A stretch of DNA of 53,478 nt from Rhizobium mayense. Its GTDB lineage: Bacteria; Pseudomonadota; Alphaproteobacteria; Rhizobiales; Rhizobiaceae. The notes below the pieces were generated by a model that did no database searches, was not told the origin of the DNA, and saw only the letters and a list, made by a program, of their open reading frames with translations. How positions within the stretch are numbered: the stretch's first letter is position 1; the number at the start of each line of letters is the position of its first letter. The position numbers were made by a program, and so were the translations under genes. Shown piece after piece: positions 42,702-52,229 of the stretch. The DNA lies in NCBI RefSeq assembly GCF_030272705.1, contig NZ_JARFYM010000039.1, positions 1 to 53,478 of the forward strand, in the 5' to 3' direction.

Positions 42702-44621
42702 TCACAAGGTTATCGACTTCCGCCCCCACTGAAACGACTTCCCATTGATGCAGTCCTTCATGTCGCGGCGGCGAAACCAAATCGCACGTCCACACCGGAG
42801 TGCGGGGTTTCCTGCTGTGAATACGATTTGCTCGTCCGCGCGCATGCGCAACACTTCATGCGGCTGGATCAGCGGGCGTGCGGCGAGTTGTTTCGATCGC
42901 GTTCGCGACGATCCCCTGGATTGGAAACTGCGACTGACCTGATCTATCTCGACCGTCGTCATGCCGGAGCGGCGGGAGATGTAATCGGCGGTCTCAGGAT
43001 CATTGATCGCGGCAAAGGATATCCAGCTTGCGCTTTCGAACCATTTGCTTGTCGCGTCCCGTCCACCATAAGTCTCGCGCATCTGTCCGATCGACTGGTA
43101 GATCATGGTGAGCGTGATCCCATACTTGCGGCCGGCGTCACGCGCGGTCTCGAGGATACGCATGTAGCCGAGGCGCGCCACCTCATCGAGAAGGAAGAGC
43201 GTCCTGCCCTGTATCTCGCCGTTCAGGTTGCACATCGCGTTCAGAAACGACCCGATGATGACACGCGCCAGACCTGAATGCATCTCCAGCGTCTTGAGGT
43301 CGATGTTGATGAAGACGTCCGTCTTTCCTCCGGCGAGATCGCCCGTCGTGAAGGTCGTTCCCGAGACTAGGGCGGCGTAGTTCGGGTAGGACAGCCAATG
43401 CGTTTCCTTCACAGCATTGGCGTAGACGCCGGAGAAAGTTTCCGGCGTCATGTTGACGAAGGCCGCCACATTTTCCTTGACGAAATCCGACTCCGAATTG
43501 TCGTAGATCGATTGCAAACGTTCACGCAACTTGGGCTCCGGCTCTGAGAGATTCTTGCGCACCTGACGGAGGGTCTGGTCGTTTTCTATCGTGTGGCCGG
43601 AGAGGCAAACGTCGGCGATGAGCGCCGTCAGCAATTGCAAGGCCGAGGCACGGAAGAAGTCGTCGCGGAGACCGCGCGCGCCACTGTCGCTCACAACCCA
43701 CGATGCAACGGACGCGATGTCCTCCTCTTTCGTTCCGCCGAAACGGCCGATCCAGTCGAGAGCGTTGAAGCCGATCTCCGAGTGTTTCGGATCGAGGATG
43801 AAGACGTCGCGGTTGCCGCCTCGGTGTTTCGACGCCATCGGCGCCACCTCGTTCGACGGATCGAGGATGATGAGTGCGCCGCCCCATTTAAGCGCTGTCG
43901 GGATCGTGACCGACGTCGTCTTGAAGCCGCCGGAGCCGGCAAAGACTATGCCGTGCGACGAGCCGAATGAGCCGTCGAAGCAAAGGAGCGGCGAGGTGCC
44001 GCCTGCGCCCCACGTCTCGGCGCGGTCGGCTCGAAACGATTGTGCGGCGACGCTGTCCGTGTCGACGCGGTAGCGTTCGCCGATGACGATGCCGCCGTCC
44101 TCGGGAAACAGCTGCTCGGCTTGCGACAGTTTCATCCAATCGGCCTCGCCGTGCAGAGCGCGCTTGCCATAGATGCGTTTCGGCTCGGCCTTGGCGAAGG
44201 CGGCGTTGCCGGCGATCACCACCCGCATGCCGAACAACGCCGACATCAGCACGACTGCCGCCCCGATTGCTGTCGCGGGATCGAGGTAATTGAAGAGGAA
44301 CCTGCCGGCCGGAACCTGTTCCCGAAACGCAGAGAGCCTCATTGCCTCGCGTAGGACCGCAACGAGGACCGTCGCTATCGCTCCGGCGACGACGCCCCAT
44401 CCTGCTGTCCTGATCCGCACGGATCCGGCGCTCGCAAACAGGAGGACGATGCCTTCGAAGGACGCGACGATATAGGGCAAAGCGATGCCAACGCGGCCTA
44501 GTATCTGCCGTGCGGTATCCGTCTTGCCGAAAGCGGAAAGCCATTTTTCGATCCCGGTCATGCCGATCGCCGTGGAGATCATCAATGCGCAGGGTACAAC
44601 GAACAACAGGATTCTAGTCAT
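42702..44621 (-). CDS. traG: Conjugal transfer coupling protein TraG (VirD4 family)
   Basis: A 639-residue inner-membrane ATPase that links the relaxosome to the type IV secretion channel. N-terminal transmembrane segments (LLFVVPCALMISTAIG) precede the cytoplasmic domain with Walker A GSGGFKTTS, the block RGGNRDVFILDPK, and Walker B TLFLLDEVARLGYM, as in VirD4/TraG of Ti plasmids. I start at the ATG at 44621 because it overlaps the traD stop (ATGACTAG), with GGAGAG upstream. It is the last of the traC-traD-traG operon. The VirB-like channel itself is not in this window, so it must be elsewhere. Confidence 0.95.
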   Translation of the reverse strand: MTRILLFVVPCALMISTAIGMTGIEKWLSAFGKTDTARQILGRVGIALPYIVASFEGIVLLFASAGSVRIRTAGWGVVAGAIATVLVAVLREAMRLSAFREQVPAGRFLFNYLDPATAIGAAVVLMSALFGMRVVIAGNAAFAKAEPKRIYGKRALHGEADWMKLSQAEQLFPEDGGIVIGERYRVDTDSVAAQSFRADRAETWGAGGTSPLLCFDGSFGSSHGIVFAGSGGFKTTSVTIPTALKWGGALIILDPSNEVAPMASKHRGGNRDVFILDPKHSEIGFNALDWIGRFGGTKEEDIASVASWVVSDSGARGLRDDFFRASALQLLTALIADVCLSGHTIENDQTLRQVRKNLSEPEPKLRERLQSIYDNSESDFVKENVAAFVNMTPETFSGVYANAVKETHWLSYPNYAALVSGTTFTTGDLAGGKTDVFINIDLKTLEMHSGLARVIIGSFLNAMCNLNGEIQGRTLFLLDEVARLGYMRILETARDAGRKYGITLTMIYQSIGQMRETYGGRDATSKWFESASWISFAAINDPETADYISRRSGMTTVEIDQVSRSFQSRGSSRTRSKQLAARPLIQPHEVLRMRADEQIVFTAGNPALRCGRAIWFRRRDMKDCINGKSFQWGRKSITL

Positions 44622-44829
44622 CAATCTCTCCGAACGCCTCAGCACCAATTATGGTGAGCCGTGAGCGCTCTTGCTCGTCTCCCTTCAGCCGCCCGGCGGC
44701 ATCGATGAGGAGCCCGAGCAGCAGAGCCCGCTTCTCGTAGCGCAGCCCCGCCTTCACGATCAGGCCGCCGAGCTCGATCTTTTCGCGGGTGTCCTTCTTG
44801 CGGGCGTCGGAAATGGTGATTCTTCGCAT
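44614..44829 (-). CDS. traD: Conjugal transfer protein TraD
   Basis: A 71-residue basic protein: MRRITISDARKKDTREKIEL, then GGLIVKAGLRYEKRALLLGL. It matches the small TraD of Ti/Sym-type systems in size and motif and takes its place between traC (4 bp upstream) and traG (8-bp overlap). It is thought to assist relaxosome function in the cytoplasm at oriT; the exact activity is not known. No ATG alternative is needed. Confidence 0.9.
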   Translation of the reverse strand: MRRITISDARKKDTREKIELGGLIVKAGLRYEKRALLLGLLIDAAGRLKGDEQERSRLTIIGAEAFGEIDD

Positions 44830-44833
44830 CCGC

Positions 44834-45130
44834 TCAAGCCTCGCCAGTGCCGCTCTGAGCCGCGCCAGACGGGTTTTGCGCGGGGGGCGTGCTGCTCTCG
44901 CCGGCGCCAGGCGCTCTTTTCCCTCCAGTCGAACCCGTCTTTCCTCCGCGAAAGCGTTTCGCCAGATCCTCGAACGCTACCTGCAGTTCCCCTTCCTCGA
45001 TTACGATCTCGCTGAGTCCGGCCTTGAGCGCGATCCGGCCGATGCGCTCGGCCTCGCGGGTCTCAGCGAGCTTGAGCTGCTCCTGGAGCTTGGCGATTTC
45101 GCCACGAATTTTCGAGGATGGTTTCTTCAC
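44834..45130 (-). CDS. traC: Conjugal transfer protein TraC
   Basis: 98 residues starting at GTG 45130: KKPSSKIRGEIAKLQEQLKL and RIGRIALKAGLSEIVIEEGE, the TraC signature of Ti/Sym plasmids, with a Gly/Ser/Pro-rich tail. AGGA lies just upstream. An upstream open extension exists, but it crosses the regulatory region and is not conserved in type. First gene of the traCDG operon, divergent from traA. It is an accessory relaxosome protein that helps the relaxase at oriT. Confidence 0.9.
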   Translation of the reverse strand: MKKPSSKIRGEIAKLQEQLKLAETREAERIGRIALKAGLSEIVIEEGELQVAFEDLAKRFRGGKTGSTGGKRAPGAGESSTPPAQNPSGAAQSGTGEA

Positions 45131-45189
45131 GTCCTGACGTCTCCTTGGGTGCGAAAGCTTGTCTTTCGGACTCCATCTTCCGGATGTCG

Positions 45190-45202
45190 GTGCGAAACGC
45201 AC
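45190..45202. promoter_or_regulatory. GTGC-N5-GCAC dyad in the tra control region
   Basis: GTGCG, AAA, CGCAC forms a perfect short dyad 60 bp upstream of traC. The classic tra box of Agrobacterium has GTGC and GCAC spaced by six bases; this has five. It is a candidate TraR binding site, but neither half extends to the full consensus. Confidence 0.3.
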
Positions 45203-45276
45203 TACTGTGAATCCTACAATCGCCAAGGGCGATGCTTTCGTGGATGATCCCGGCCGCTCGACAAGAGCGGCATCCG

Positions 45277-45308
45277 AAGGGCGCAATTATACGTCGCTGT
45301 CGCGACGT
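45277..45308. other. Origin of transfer core (oriT)
   Basis: Contains AAGGGCGCAATTATACGTCG, the nick-region core of Ti/Sym-type and RSF1010-like oriT, followed by an inverted repeat ACGTCGC (45291-45297) and GCGACGT (45302-45308). It lies between divergent traC and traA, the standard place. The relaxase TraA should nick here. Confidence 0.85.
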
Positions 45309-45384
45309 TCTTCTGACGAGCGCCGGGGGGTCGATCTTGCTGCCGAACACATTGATTTGCTCTCAATAGAGAAAGAACTCCGCC

Positions 45385-48300
45385 GTGGCCGTCCCTCATT
45401 TCTCCGTCAGCATCGTCGCCCGCGGCTCCGGCCGCAGCGCCGTCCTGTCGGCGGCCTATCGGCATTGCGCGAAGATGGAGTACGAGCGAGAGGCGAGGAC
45501 AATCGACTACACCCGTAAGGAGGGCTTGCTGCACGAAGAGTTCGTTATCCCCGCCGATGCGCCGCAGTGGCTACGGGAAATGGTGGCCGATCGCTCGGTC
45601 TCTGACGCATCCGAAGCCTTCTGGAACAGCGTCGAAGTTTTCGAGAAGCGTGTCGATGCCCAGCTTGCCAAGGATATGACCATTGCGTTGCCGATGGAAC
45701 TCTCAACCGAGCAGAACATCGAACTGGTGCGGGATTTCGTCGAGCGGCACATCACCTCGGCAGGTATGGTGGCGGACTGGGTCTATCACGACGCGCCGGG
45801 CAACCCGCATGTGCATCTGATGACCACGCTTCGGCCACTTGCCGAAGATGGTTTCGGCGCCAAGAAGGTCGCGCTGACAGGGCCGGACGGCAAGCCGATC
45901 CGTAATGACGCAGGCAAGATTGTGTACGAACTTTGGGCGGGCAGCCTCGACGACTTCAACGCCTTTCGCGACGGCTGGTTCGCCTGCCAGAACAGGCATC
46001 TGGCGCTCGCCGGCCTCGATATCCGTGTCGACGGCCGGTCCTTCGAGAAACAGGGGATTGGGCTCACCCCGACCATTCACCTTGGCGTCGGCGCCAAGGC
46101 GATTGAACGGAAGTCGGTGGAGACAGACTGGGACATTTCACTGGAACGGCTGGAACTGCAGGACGAGCGCAGAGCCGAAAACGCCCGCCGCATCCAGCGC
46201 CGTCCGGAGCTCGTGCTCGACCTGATTACGAGGGAGAAGAGCGTCTTCGACGAACGCGACGTCGCCAAAATCCTGCATCGCTATATTGATGATGCCGGCC
46301 TTTTCCAAGGCTTGATGGCAAGGATCCTCCAGAGCCCGGATACACTCCGCCTCGAGCGCGAGCGGATCGAATTTTCAAGCGGCGCCCGAGTGCCCGCCAA
46401 GTTCACGACGCGGGACCTCATCCGGCTCGAAGCGGAGATGGCCAACCGAGCAATCTGGCTGTCTCAACGATCCTCCCACAGCGTAGCGGGCCCGGTACGC
46501 CAAGCGACGTTTGCCCGTCACTTGCACCTCTCCGACGAGCAAAAGACGGCTATCGCATACGCTACCGGCGGCGCGCGCATTGCTGCGGTGATCGGCCGCG
46601 CCGGCGCCGGCAAGACGACGACAATGAAGGCCGCGCGGGAGGCTTGGGAGACCGCAGGGTACCGCGTCGTCGGCGGAGCGCTTGCCGGCAAGGCCGCCGA
46701 GGGCCTGGAAAAGGAAGCCGGCATTCTCTCCCGCACGCTGTCATCCTGGGAGCTGCGGTGGAACCAAGGCCGCAATCAGCTCGACGACAAGACGGTGTTC
46801 GTCCTCGACGAAGCGGGCATGGTGTCATCGCGGCAGATGGCGCTCTTCGTTGAAGCTGCGACCAAGGCCGGCGCCAAACTCGTGCTTGTAGGAGACCCGG
46901 AACAGCTCCAGCCGATCGAAGCGGGTGCAGCGTTTCGGGCCATTGCCGATCGCGTTGGCTATACCGAACTCGAGACCATCTATCGCCAGCGCGAACAGTG
47001 GATGCGCGACGCCTCGCTCGATCTCGCCCGCGGCAATATAGGCAAAGCCGTCGAAGCCTATCGCGCGCCGGGCCACGTCAATGGAGCCGACTTCAAGGCC
47101 GATGCGGTGCAGGCGCTGATTGCCGATTGGAATCGCGATTACGATCCAGCCAAGACATCGCTGATCCTCGCCCATCTGCGTCGCGACGTCCGCATGCTCA
47201 ATGAGATGGCACGGTCAAAGCTCGTCGAACGTGGCCTCGTCGCCGAGGGTTTTGTGTTTCGGACCGAGGATGGGCACCGGAAATTCGCGGCTGGCGATCA
47301 GGTAGTGTTCCTCAGGAACGAGGGTTCGCTCCGCGTCAAGAACGGCATGTTGGCGAAGGTCGTGGACGCCGCCCCCGGGCGTATCGTTGCGGAAGTCGGC
47401 GAAGGCGAACACCGCCGCCAGGTCACGGTCGAGCAACGCTTCTACGCCAATGTCGATCACGGCTATGCCACCACGATCCACAAGAGCCAGGGCGCGACCG
47501 TCGACCGGGTGAAGGTGCTGGCGTCCTTGTCGCTCGACCGTCATCTCACCTACGTTGCCATGACCCGTCATCGCGACGACCTTGGCCTCTATTACGGCCG
47601 TCGATCCTTCGCGAAGGCAGGCGGCTTGATCCCGATCCTGTCGCGGAGACAAGCCAAGGAAACGACGCTCGATTATGCGAGCGGCCGCTTCTATGGCCAA
47701 GCCCTTCGTTTCGCCGAGGCCCGTGGCCTTAACCTCGTCAACGTCGCGCGCACGGTCGTTCGTGACCATCTCGAATGGACCGTCCGCCAGAAGTCGAAGC
47801 TCGCCGAGCTTGGCGCACGTCTGGCGGCGCTCGCCGGCAAGCTAGGTCTCTCCGCCGCTGCCGTCAGGACCTCTCAATCGCACACCATCAAGGAGTCGAA
47901 ACCCATGGTATCGGGCATTACCACGTTCCCAAGATCGCTGGAACAGGCTGTCGAAGACCGGCTTGCCGCCGACCCCGGCTTGAAGAAGCAATGGGAGGAA
48001 GTGTCGAACCGGTTCCACATCGTCTACGCTCAGCCGGAAGCGGCGTTCAAGGCCGCCAAAGTCGATACGATGCTGAAAGACGAAGCCGCGGCGAAATCGA
48101 CCATAGCCAGGATCGGCTCCGAGCCGGAAGGCTTCGGTGCGCTGAAAGGCAAAACCGGGATCCTGGCGAGCCGCGCCGACAAGCAGAACCGAGAAAGGGC
48201 CGTCACCAATGCGCCTGCGCTGGCGCGCAACCTGGAACGCTATCTGCGCCAGCGGACGGAAGCCGAATGCAAATATGAAGTCGAGGAGCGCGCCCTCCGC

Positions 48301-48696
48301 CTGAAGGTCTCCCTCGACATCCCAGCGCTGACGCCGGTAGCAAAGCAGACACTCGAACGCGTCCGTGACGCCATCGATCGCAACGATCTTCCCGCAGGCC
48401 TCGAATACGCGCTCGCGGACAAGATGGTGAAAGCCGAACTCGAAGGGTTTGCAAGAGCCGTATCGGAACGTTTTGGCGAACGAACCTTCCTGTCCCTTAC
48501 TGCGAAGTCCCCCAATGGACAGACATTCAATGCCGTCACCACGGGGATGACGGCGGGACAGAAGGCGGAAGTGGGATCGGCGTGGAGTTCGATGCGGACA
48601 GTGCAGCGACTTTCTGCGCATGAGCGCGCGGCTGAGTCGCTGACGCAGACCGAAACCCTCCGCCAATCAAAGAGCCAGGGGCTCTCTCTCAAATGA
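45385..48696 (+). CDS. traA: Relaxase-helicase TraA (MobA/MobL type)
   Basis: A 1,103-residue bifunctional enzyme. The N-terminal relaxase starts MAVPHFSVSIVARGSGRSAV and has the metal-binding GNPHVHLMT motif (about residue 140). The middle is a RecD/TraI-type helicase with Walker A IGRAGAGKTTT (about 403-412) and VFVLDEAGMVS (about 470), and YATTIHKSQGATVD near 695. A C-terminal region continues to residue 1103. It nicks oriT and unwinds the strand for transfer. The start is GTG at 45385, the first position compatible with the family's N-terminus; the ribosome site is weak. It is full length, with traF overlapping its stop by 4 bp. Confidence 0.96.
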   Translation: MAVPHFSVSIVARGSGRSAVLSAAYRHCAKMEYEREARTIDYTRKEGLLHEEFVIPADAPQWLREMVADRSVSDASEAFWNSVEVFEKRVDAQLAKDMTIALPMELSTEQNIELVRDFVERHITSAGMVADWVYHDAPGNPHVHLMTTLRPLAEDGFGAKKVALTGPDGKPIRNDAGKIVYELWAGSLDDFNAFRDGWFACQNRHLALAGLDIRVDGRSFEKQGIGLTPTIHLGVGAKAIERKSVETDWDISLERLELQDERRAENARRIQRRPELVLDLITREKSVFDERDVAKILHRYIDDAGLFQGLMARILQSPDTLRLERERIEFSSGARVPAKFTTRDLIRLEAEMANRAIWLSQRSSHSVAGPVRQATFARHLHLSDEQKTAIAYATGGARIAAVIGRAGAGKTTTMKAAREAWETAGYRVVGGALAGKAAEGLEKEAGILSRTLSSWELRWNQGRNQLDDKTVFVLDEAGMVSSRQMALFVEAATKAGAKLVLVGDPEQLQPIEAGAAFRAIADRVGYTELETIYRQREQWMRDASLDLARGNIGKAVEAYRAPGHVNGADFKADAVQALIADWNRDYDPAKTSLILAHLRRDVRMLNEMARSKLVERGLVAEGFVFRTEDGHRKFAAGDQVVFLRNEGSLRVKNGMLAKVVDAAPGRIVAEVGEGEHRRQVTVEQRFYANVDHGYATTIHKSQGATVDRVKVLASLSLDRHLTYVAMTRHRDDLGLYYGRRSFAKAGGLIPILSRRQAKETTLDYASGRFYGQALRFAEARGLNLVNVARTVVRDHLEWTVRQKSKLAELGARLAALAGKLGLSAAAVRTSQSHTIKESKPMVSGITTFPRSLEQAVEDRLAADPGLKKQWEEVSNRFHIVYAQPEAAFKAAKVDTMLKDEAAAKSTIARIGSEPEGFGALKGKTGILASRADKQNRERAVTNAPALARNLERYLRQRTEAECKYEVEERALRLKVSLDIPALTPVAKQTLERVRDAIDRNDLPAGLEYALADKMVKAELEGFARAVSERFGERTFLSLTAKSPNGQTFNAVTTGMTAGQKAEVGSAWSSMRTVQRLSAHERAAESLTQTETLRQSKSQGLSLK

Positions 48697-49259
48697 TAAA
48701 CCGAAGTGAAGTGAGCCTGCCGTCTCCCGTTCATAAACGGCTGCCGGTCCTGAGCATAGCGATTATCTCGATGGTCGCGACCGTGCTCGTGATGGCTGTC
48801 TTTTATTACGGTTATCGCATCAACCTCACACCGAGCGAGCCCCTCGGGCTTTGGCGTATTGTATCTCTCGACCGTCCAGCATCCGTTGGGGATCTCGTCT
48901 TCATTTGCCCTCCGCAAACTGCGTCAATGCGGGAGGCGCGCGCGCGTGGGTATCTCCGCGTGGGATCCTGCCCGGGCGATGTCGCGCCGCTCATCAAGAC
49001 GATCATCGCCACAGCCGGGCAGCGTGTCGAAATCGGTGCGCACGTGACGATCGACGGGCGCCCGATCCCATTTTCCGATCTAGCTGAGCGCGACGGCGAG
49101 GGTCGACCGATAACAGCATTTCCGGGCGGCGTCGTGCCGGCGGGAAGCGTCTTTCTCTATTCAGCGTTCAGGAGCTCTTATGACTCCCGCTATTTCGGCC
49201 CCCTAGCAGCTTCCGGCATCATCGGCCTGGCGCAAGAGGTGCTCACCTATGCGCCTTGA
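48693..49259 (+). CDS. traF: Conjugal transfer signal peptidase TraF
   Basis: 188 residues: one N-terminal membrane helix (VLSIAIISMVATVLVMAVFY), then the S26-type serine protease core. The catalytic Ser lies in NLTPSEPLGLW and the Lys in APLIKTIIATAG. TraF processes the pilin and produces mature pilus subunits in the periplasm. It overlaps traA by ATGA and traB by 11 bp, so the operon is tightly coupled. Length matches TraF of Ti-type plasmids. Confidence 0.93.
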   Translation: MINRSEVSLPSPVHKRLPVLSIAIISMVATVLVMAVFYYGYRINLTPSEPLGLWRIVSLDRPASVGDLVFICPPQTASMREARARGYLRVGSCPGDVAPLIKTIIATAGQRVEIGAHVTIDGRPIPFSDLAERDGEGRPITAFPGGVVPAGSVFLYSAFRSSYDSRYFGPLAASGIIGLAQEVLTYAP

Positions 49260-50412
49260 GCACCTTCAGTCCGCCCTGTCGATTGCCGCTTCAATCTTCG
49301 TCGGAATGGTTGGGTGGAGTGGCCATGTTCTGCTTCTTCCAGTCGCTCTTGCGTTTCCGATCCTTTGGATGCTTGCGCGCACGCGATTGATTGCCGCGTT
49401 TGTCGCGGCTGGCTATTTCCTGGCTGCTTCTTGGGGATTACCCCAAGGCGTCGCAACCTTCTACTTCTCCGATCTCTGGCCGGGCCTGTTGCTCTGGCTA
49501 TGCGCATCGCTGAGCTTTGTCGGCGTCCACACGATACTCTGGACGAGACGCAGCTGTACGCGACCGTTTCGCTATCTCGCGGCAGCCGTACTTATGACCA
49601 TTCCACCATTCGGCATCACCGGTTGGGCCCATCCGATCACAGCCACGGGTGTGCTGTTTCCAGGATGGGGATGGTGGGGATTGGTCGCCGCGACAGCCGG
49701 CCTCATGGGCCTCGTAACCCGTGCCTGGCCGGCTGTCATAATCGCCCTTGCAGGCTTTTGGCTTTGGTCCGCCGCAATCTGGACCGAGCCGACGCTACCG
49801 GAAGCGTGGCAGGGCGTCGACCTCGAATTGGGCGTTTCGCTCGGCCGCGACATCAGTCTGCAGCGCCACCGTGATCTGATTGCCACGGTGAAGGGTCGAG
49901 TATCTGGTGGCAGCCGCTGGATCGTGCTGCCCGAAAGCGCGCTCGGCTCTTGGACGCCGACGGCGGAGCGGCTGTGGATAAAAGCTCTACAGGGAACGGA
50001 CATCTCCGTTATCGCCGGCGCCGCAGTTGTCGATTCAGGCGGATACGACAATGTTATGATCGCCATCTCCGGCGGTGGTGCACAACTCTTCTATCGAGAG
50101 CGCATGCCGGTCCCAGGTTCGATGTGGCAACCCTGGCGCCCCATGCTCGCTCAGAGCGGCGGGGCGCGCGCGCATTTCTTCGCAAATCCGATCGTGACCA
50201 TTGCGGACCATCGGGTAGCGCCACTGATCTGCTATGAGCAACTGATCATCTGGCCCGTCATCCAATCCATGCTGTACGATCCGGATGTCATCGTCGCCGC
50301 TGGCAATGGGTGGTGGACCAAAGGGACCCCTATTGTCGCCATCCAGCGCGCCAGCACGGAAGCCTGGGCGCGCCTATTCGACAAACCCCTCGTCTTTTCC
50401 TTCAACAGCTAA
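49249..50412 (+). CDS. traB: Conjugal transfer protein TraB (nitrilase/acyltransferase-like)
   Basis: 387 residues. The first 170 residues are hydrophobic with several membrane helices (FVGMVGWSGHVLLLPVALAF). The rest is a carbon-nitrogen hydrolase-like domain: Glu in WIVLPESALGSW, basic residues in FYRERMPVPGSMW, and Cys in PLICYEQLIIW, similar to apolipoprotein N-acyltransferases. In Ti plasmids TraB increases transfer efficiency, probably by modifying a surface component. Starts within the end of traF. It looks intact. Confidence 0.92.
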   Translation: MRLEHLQSALSIAASIFVGMVGWSGHVLLLPVALAFPILWMLARTRLIAAFVAAGYFLAASWGLPQGVATFYFSDLWPGLLLWLCASLSFVGVHTILWTRRSCTRPFRYLAAAVLMTIPPFGITGWAHPITATGVLFPGWGWWGLVAATAGLMGLVTRAWPAVIIALAGFWLWSAAIWTEPTLPEAWQGVDLELGVSLGRDISLQRHRDLIATVKGRVSGGSRWIVLPESALGSWTPTAERLWIKALQGTDISVIAGAAVVDSGGYDNVMIAISGGGAQLFYRERMPVPGSMWQPWRPMLAQSGGARAHFFANPIVTIADHRVAPLICYEQLIIWPVIQSMLYDPDVIVAAGNGWWTKGTPIVAIQRASTEAWARLFDKPLVFSFNS

Positions 50413-50428
50413 CTTACAAGGAGAGGTC

Positions 50429-51037
50429 ATGCTTGACGCTGCCCTGATCAAACAATGCGCCGACCCCTCATTGAGGCCGGCGATCGTCGAGCAGTTCGTG
50501 ACTGCCGCAGGGTCGTCCGATCCCCTTGCCGTTACCGTCATATCAGATGGCCGGTTGATTCTCATTCCGAAGCCTACGTCGGCCGACGAAGCCCTAGCGA
50601 TCGTTCGGCAGTATGTTGGCCAAGCTGTGGTTCGTGTCGGTCTGACGCAATTTCCGGCCGGTGTCGGCGTGAAGGAGGCGGCCGATCTGAAGCCGGACTT
50701 GGTCGATGCCTGCGAGAACCTCCGCAAGGGTACGACGATGTTCGCCAAGGTGCTGCACATCGTCGCAAAATGGTACGGCAATCCGAAGAGCGACGACGTC
50801 TTCCGCCAGATTTTCGAGGATGCGCTTTATGCCTGGAAGACCGGGGAATTCGAAGGAGTGAGTGTGTTTCAAGCGCAGGATCCAGGAGCATCTATCGAAT
50901 TGCCTCAGCAACACGAAGCGCATTCAGTCGATGAAGAGCCGGCCGCAGTGAGCACGCCCGAGAAGCAGGCGCAGACGAATGAGGATATTGGCCAAGTGGG
51001 AATTCGCATCGATCTTTCGAGGATCGGGGGCAAATAA
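50429..51037 (+). CDS. traH: Conjugal transfer protein TraH
   Basis: 202 residues beginning MLDAALIKQCADPSLRPAIV, then QFVTAAGSSDPLAVTV. It matches TraH of the Ti/Sym traAFBH operon. The family shares distant similarity to VirB1-type neighbours, but this copy has no signal peptide. An AAGGAG site lies before the ATG at 50429, 16 bp after traB. The C-terminal 60 residues are acidic and Gln/Glu-rich. The role is accessory; knowledge about its mechanism is limited. Confidence 0.9.
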   Translation: MLDAALIKQCADPSLRPAIVEQFVTAAGSSDPLAVTVISDGRLILIPKPTSADEALAIVRQYVGQAVVRVGLTQFPAGVGVKEAADLKPDLVDACENLRKGTTMFAKVLHIVAKWYGNPKSDDVFRQIFEDALYAWKTGEFEGVSVFQAQDPGASIELPQQHEAHSVDEEPAAVSTPEKQAQTNEDIGQVGIRIDLSRIGGK

Positions 51038-51743
51038 GCGCTCGAGTTTCTCACGTCGATCGGTACGACGCGTGGACCATCGTCAGATTGCACGGCCATC
51101 CTCCAGGATCAGTTTAAGGGGTAGTTCCAAAGCGCTAACGCTACAGCGCGGAAAAGGATACGGCGTACAAACGTCCCCCGAATGGGATCACCTTTTGATG
51201 GTCGCACAATACAAGGCCTGAAACAAATTTCTCTCGATATGCTTCTGCCAAGATTCGCAATCCAGAGAAGTCGGAGTTCGAGACGGACGCTACCGCTTCC
51301 TACTTCGATGCCAACAATCCGTCATCTTCTATCTTCGATGACGATATCGACTTCATTCTGCTGCTTGCCGCCGAAAATGCGAGAATTCGAAGCGCTCGTC
51401 CCCGTCACTCGCGAATTCAAGAACCTCGGCAAGACGAAAGTCTCCAGCACGGTCCAAATTGCCGCCTTCTGCCGTAGGCGGTCGAGAGAGACGTCCCGAC
51501 GGACGCGAGAAGACCAGAATGGGATGTGGTGCCGGTCCTGGAGACTGCGGCTCTCGGGTTTGATTCAACTGAAATTCGGGCTGCCGGCGATCAAAAACAC
51601 CTTCGATTCGCGAACGACCCAATTGTGGTACGGCGGACAAGAGCCAATTCCCTGAGGCTGCTTGGGTATTCGTGGTTGACGATGCGCTGAGCATGCGTCC
51701 TTGTTCGCCTTAGTTTTCCGGTTCCCAGCTCAGTATTCGTCAG
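51038..51743. other. 706-bp gap with degenerate coding fragments
   Basis: One plus-strand reading about 51245-51480 (IRNPEKSEFETDATASYFDA, NPSSSIFDDDIDFILLLAAE) looks like part of a real protein but lacks a start and is followed by frame changes, so it is most likely the remnant of an accessory gene. I cannot name it. No promoter or terminator was recognised. Confidence 0.35.
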
Positions 51744-51980
51744 CTAGCAAAGCGGTTTAATTTTCGTGTCAGGCCGCCGTTTTAGCAATTCTGACGCCTC
51801 AACATCTAAAACTGTCGCCAGGCGATCGACAACATCGATGCTTGCATTATAGACACTGCGCTCCAGAGAACTGATATAAGTACGATCGATACCTGCCCGA
51901 AACGCAAGCTCTTCTTGCGACAGGCCTTTGGCTTGACGCGCAGCTTTCAGATTTCGTGCAAACACCTCTCGAATCTCCAT
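51744..51980 (-). CDS. XRE-family regulator (78 aa)
   Basis: A minimal helix-turn-helix protein: FARNLKAARQAKGLSQEELA, FRAGIDRTYISSLERSVYNA, and VDRLATVLDVEASELLKR. This is the typical Cro/C1 fold of 60-80 residues, like C proteins of restriction systems or phage regulators. It is divergent from traM. A 7-bp-arm dyad at 52049-52066 lies 69 bp upstream of its start and is a plausible operator. It may therefore link traM expression to another signal. The start ATG has a weak GAG upstream. Confidence 0.88.
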   Translation of the reverse strand: MEIREVFARNLKAARQAKGLSQEELAFRAGIDRTYISSLERSVYNASIDVVDRLATVLDVEASELLKRRPDTKIKPLC

Positions 51981-52048
51981 GGCGGAGAGAGCAGCGGCTT
52001 GCAGAGTATTTCACCACGGAGTATTCTCGACAATGTAATCCGGATATG

Positions 52049-52066
52049 GATTCTACATATAGAATC
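52049..52066. promoter_or_regulatory. Dyad between XRE gene and traM
   Basis: GATTCTA and TAGAATC arms around CATA, perfectly symmetrical. It lies in the 249-bp spacer between the divergent XRE regulator (51980) and traM (52230). XRE regulators usually bind such sites. The surrounding sequence is AT-rich. Confidence 0.45.
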
Positions 52067-52229
52067 AGCGGGATGCCGTGTTTGCTGGTGCCTTCTTCGT
52101 GTGAGCAACGAAGTGTCGACGATTTTAGGTCCCATCTTGCTGAGCTATGGGATCTATTTTGCAAAGCGTATACGATGCCGAAAGGTCTCGGTCCTCGGCG
52201 GGTCGTGAATAAGGTCAGAGGAGGAGTGG

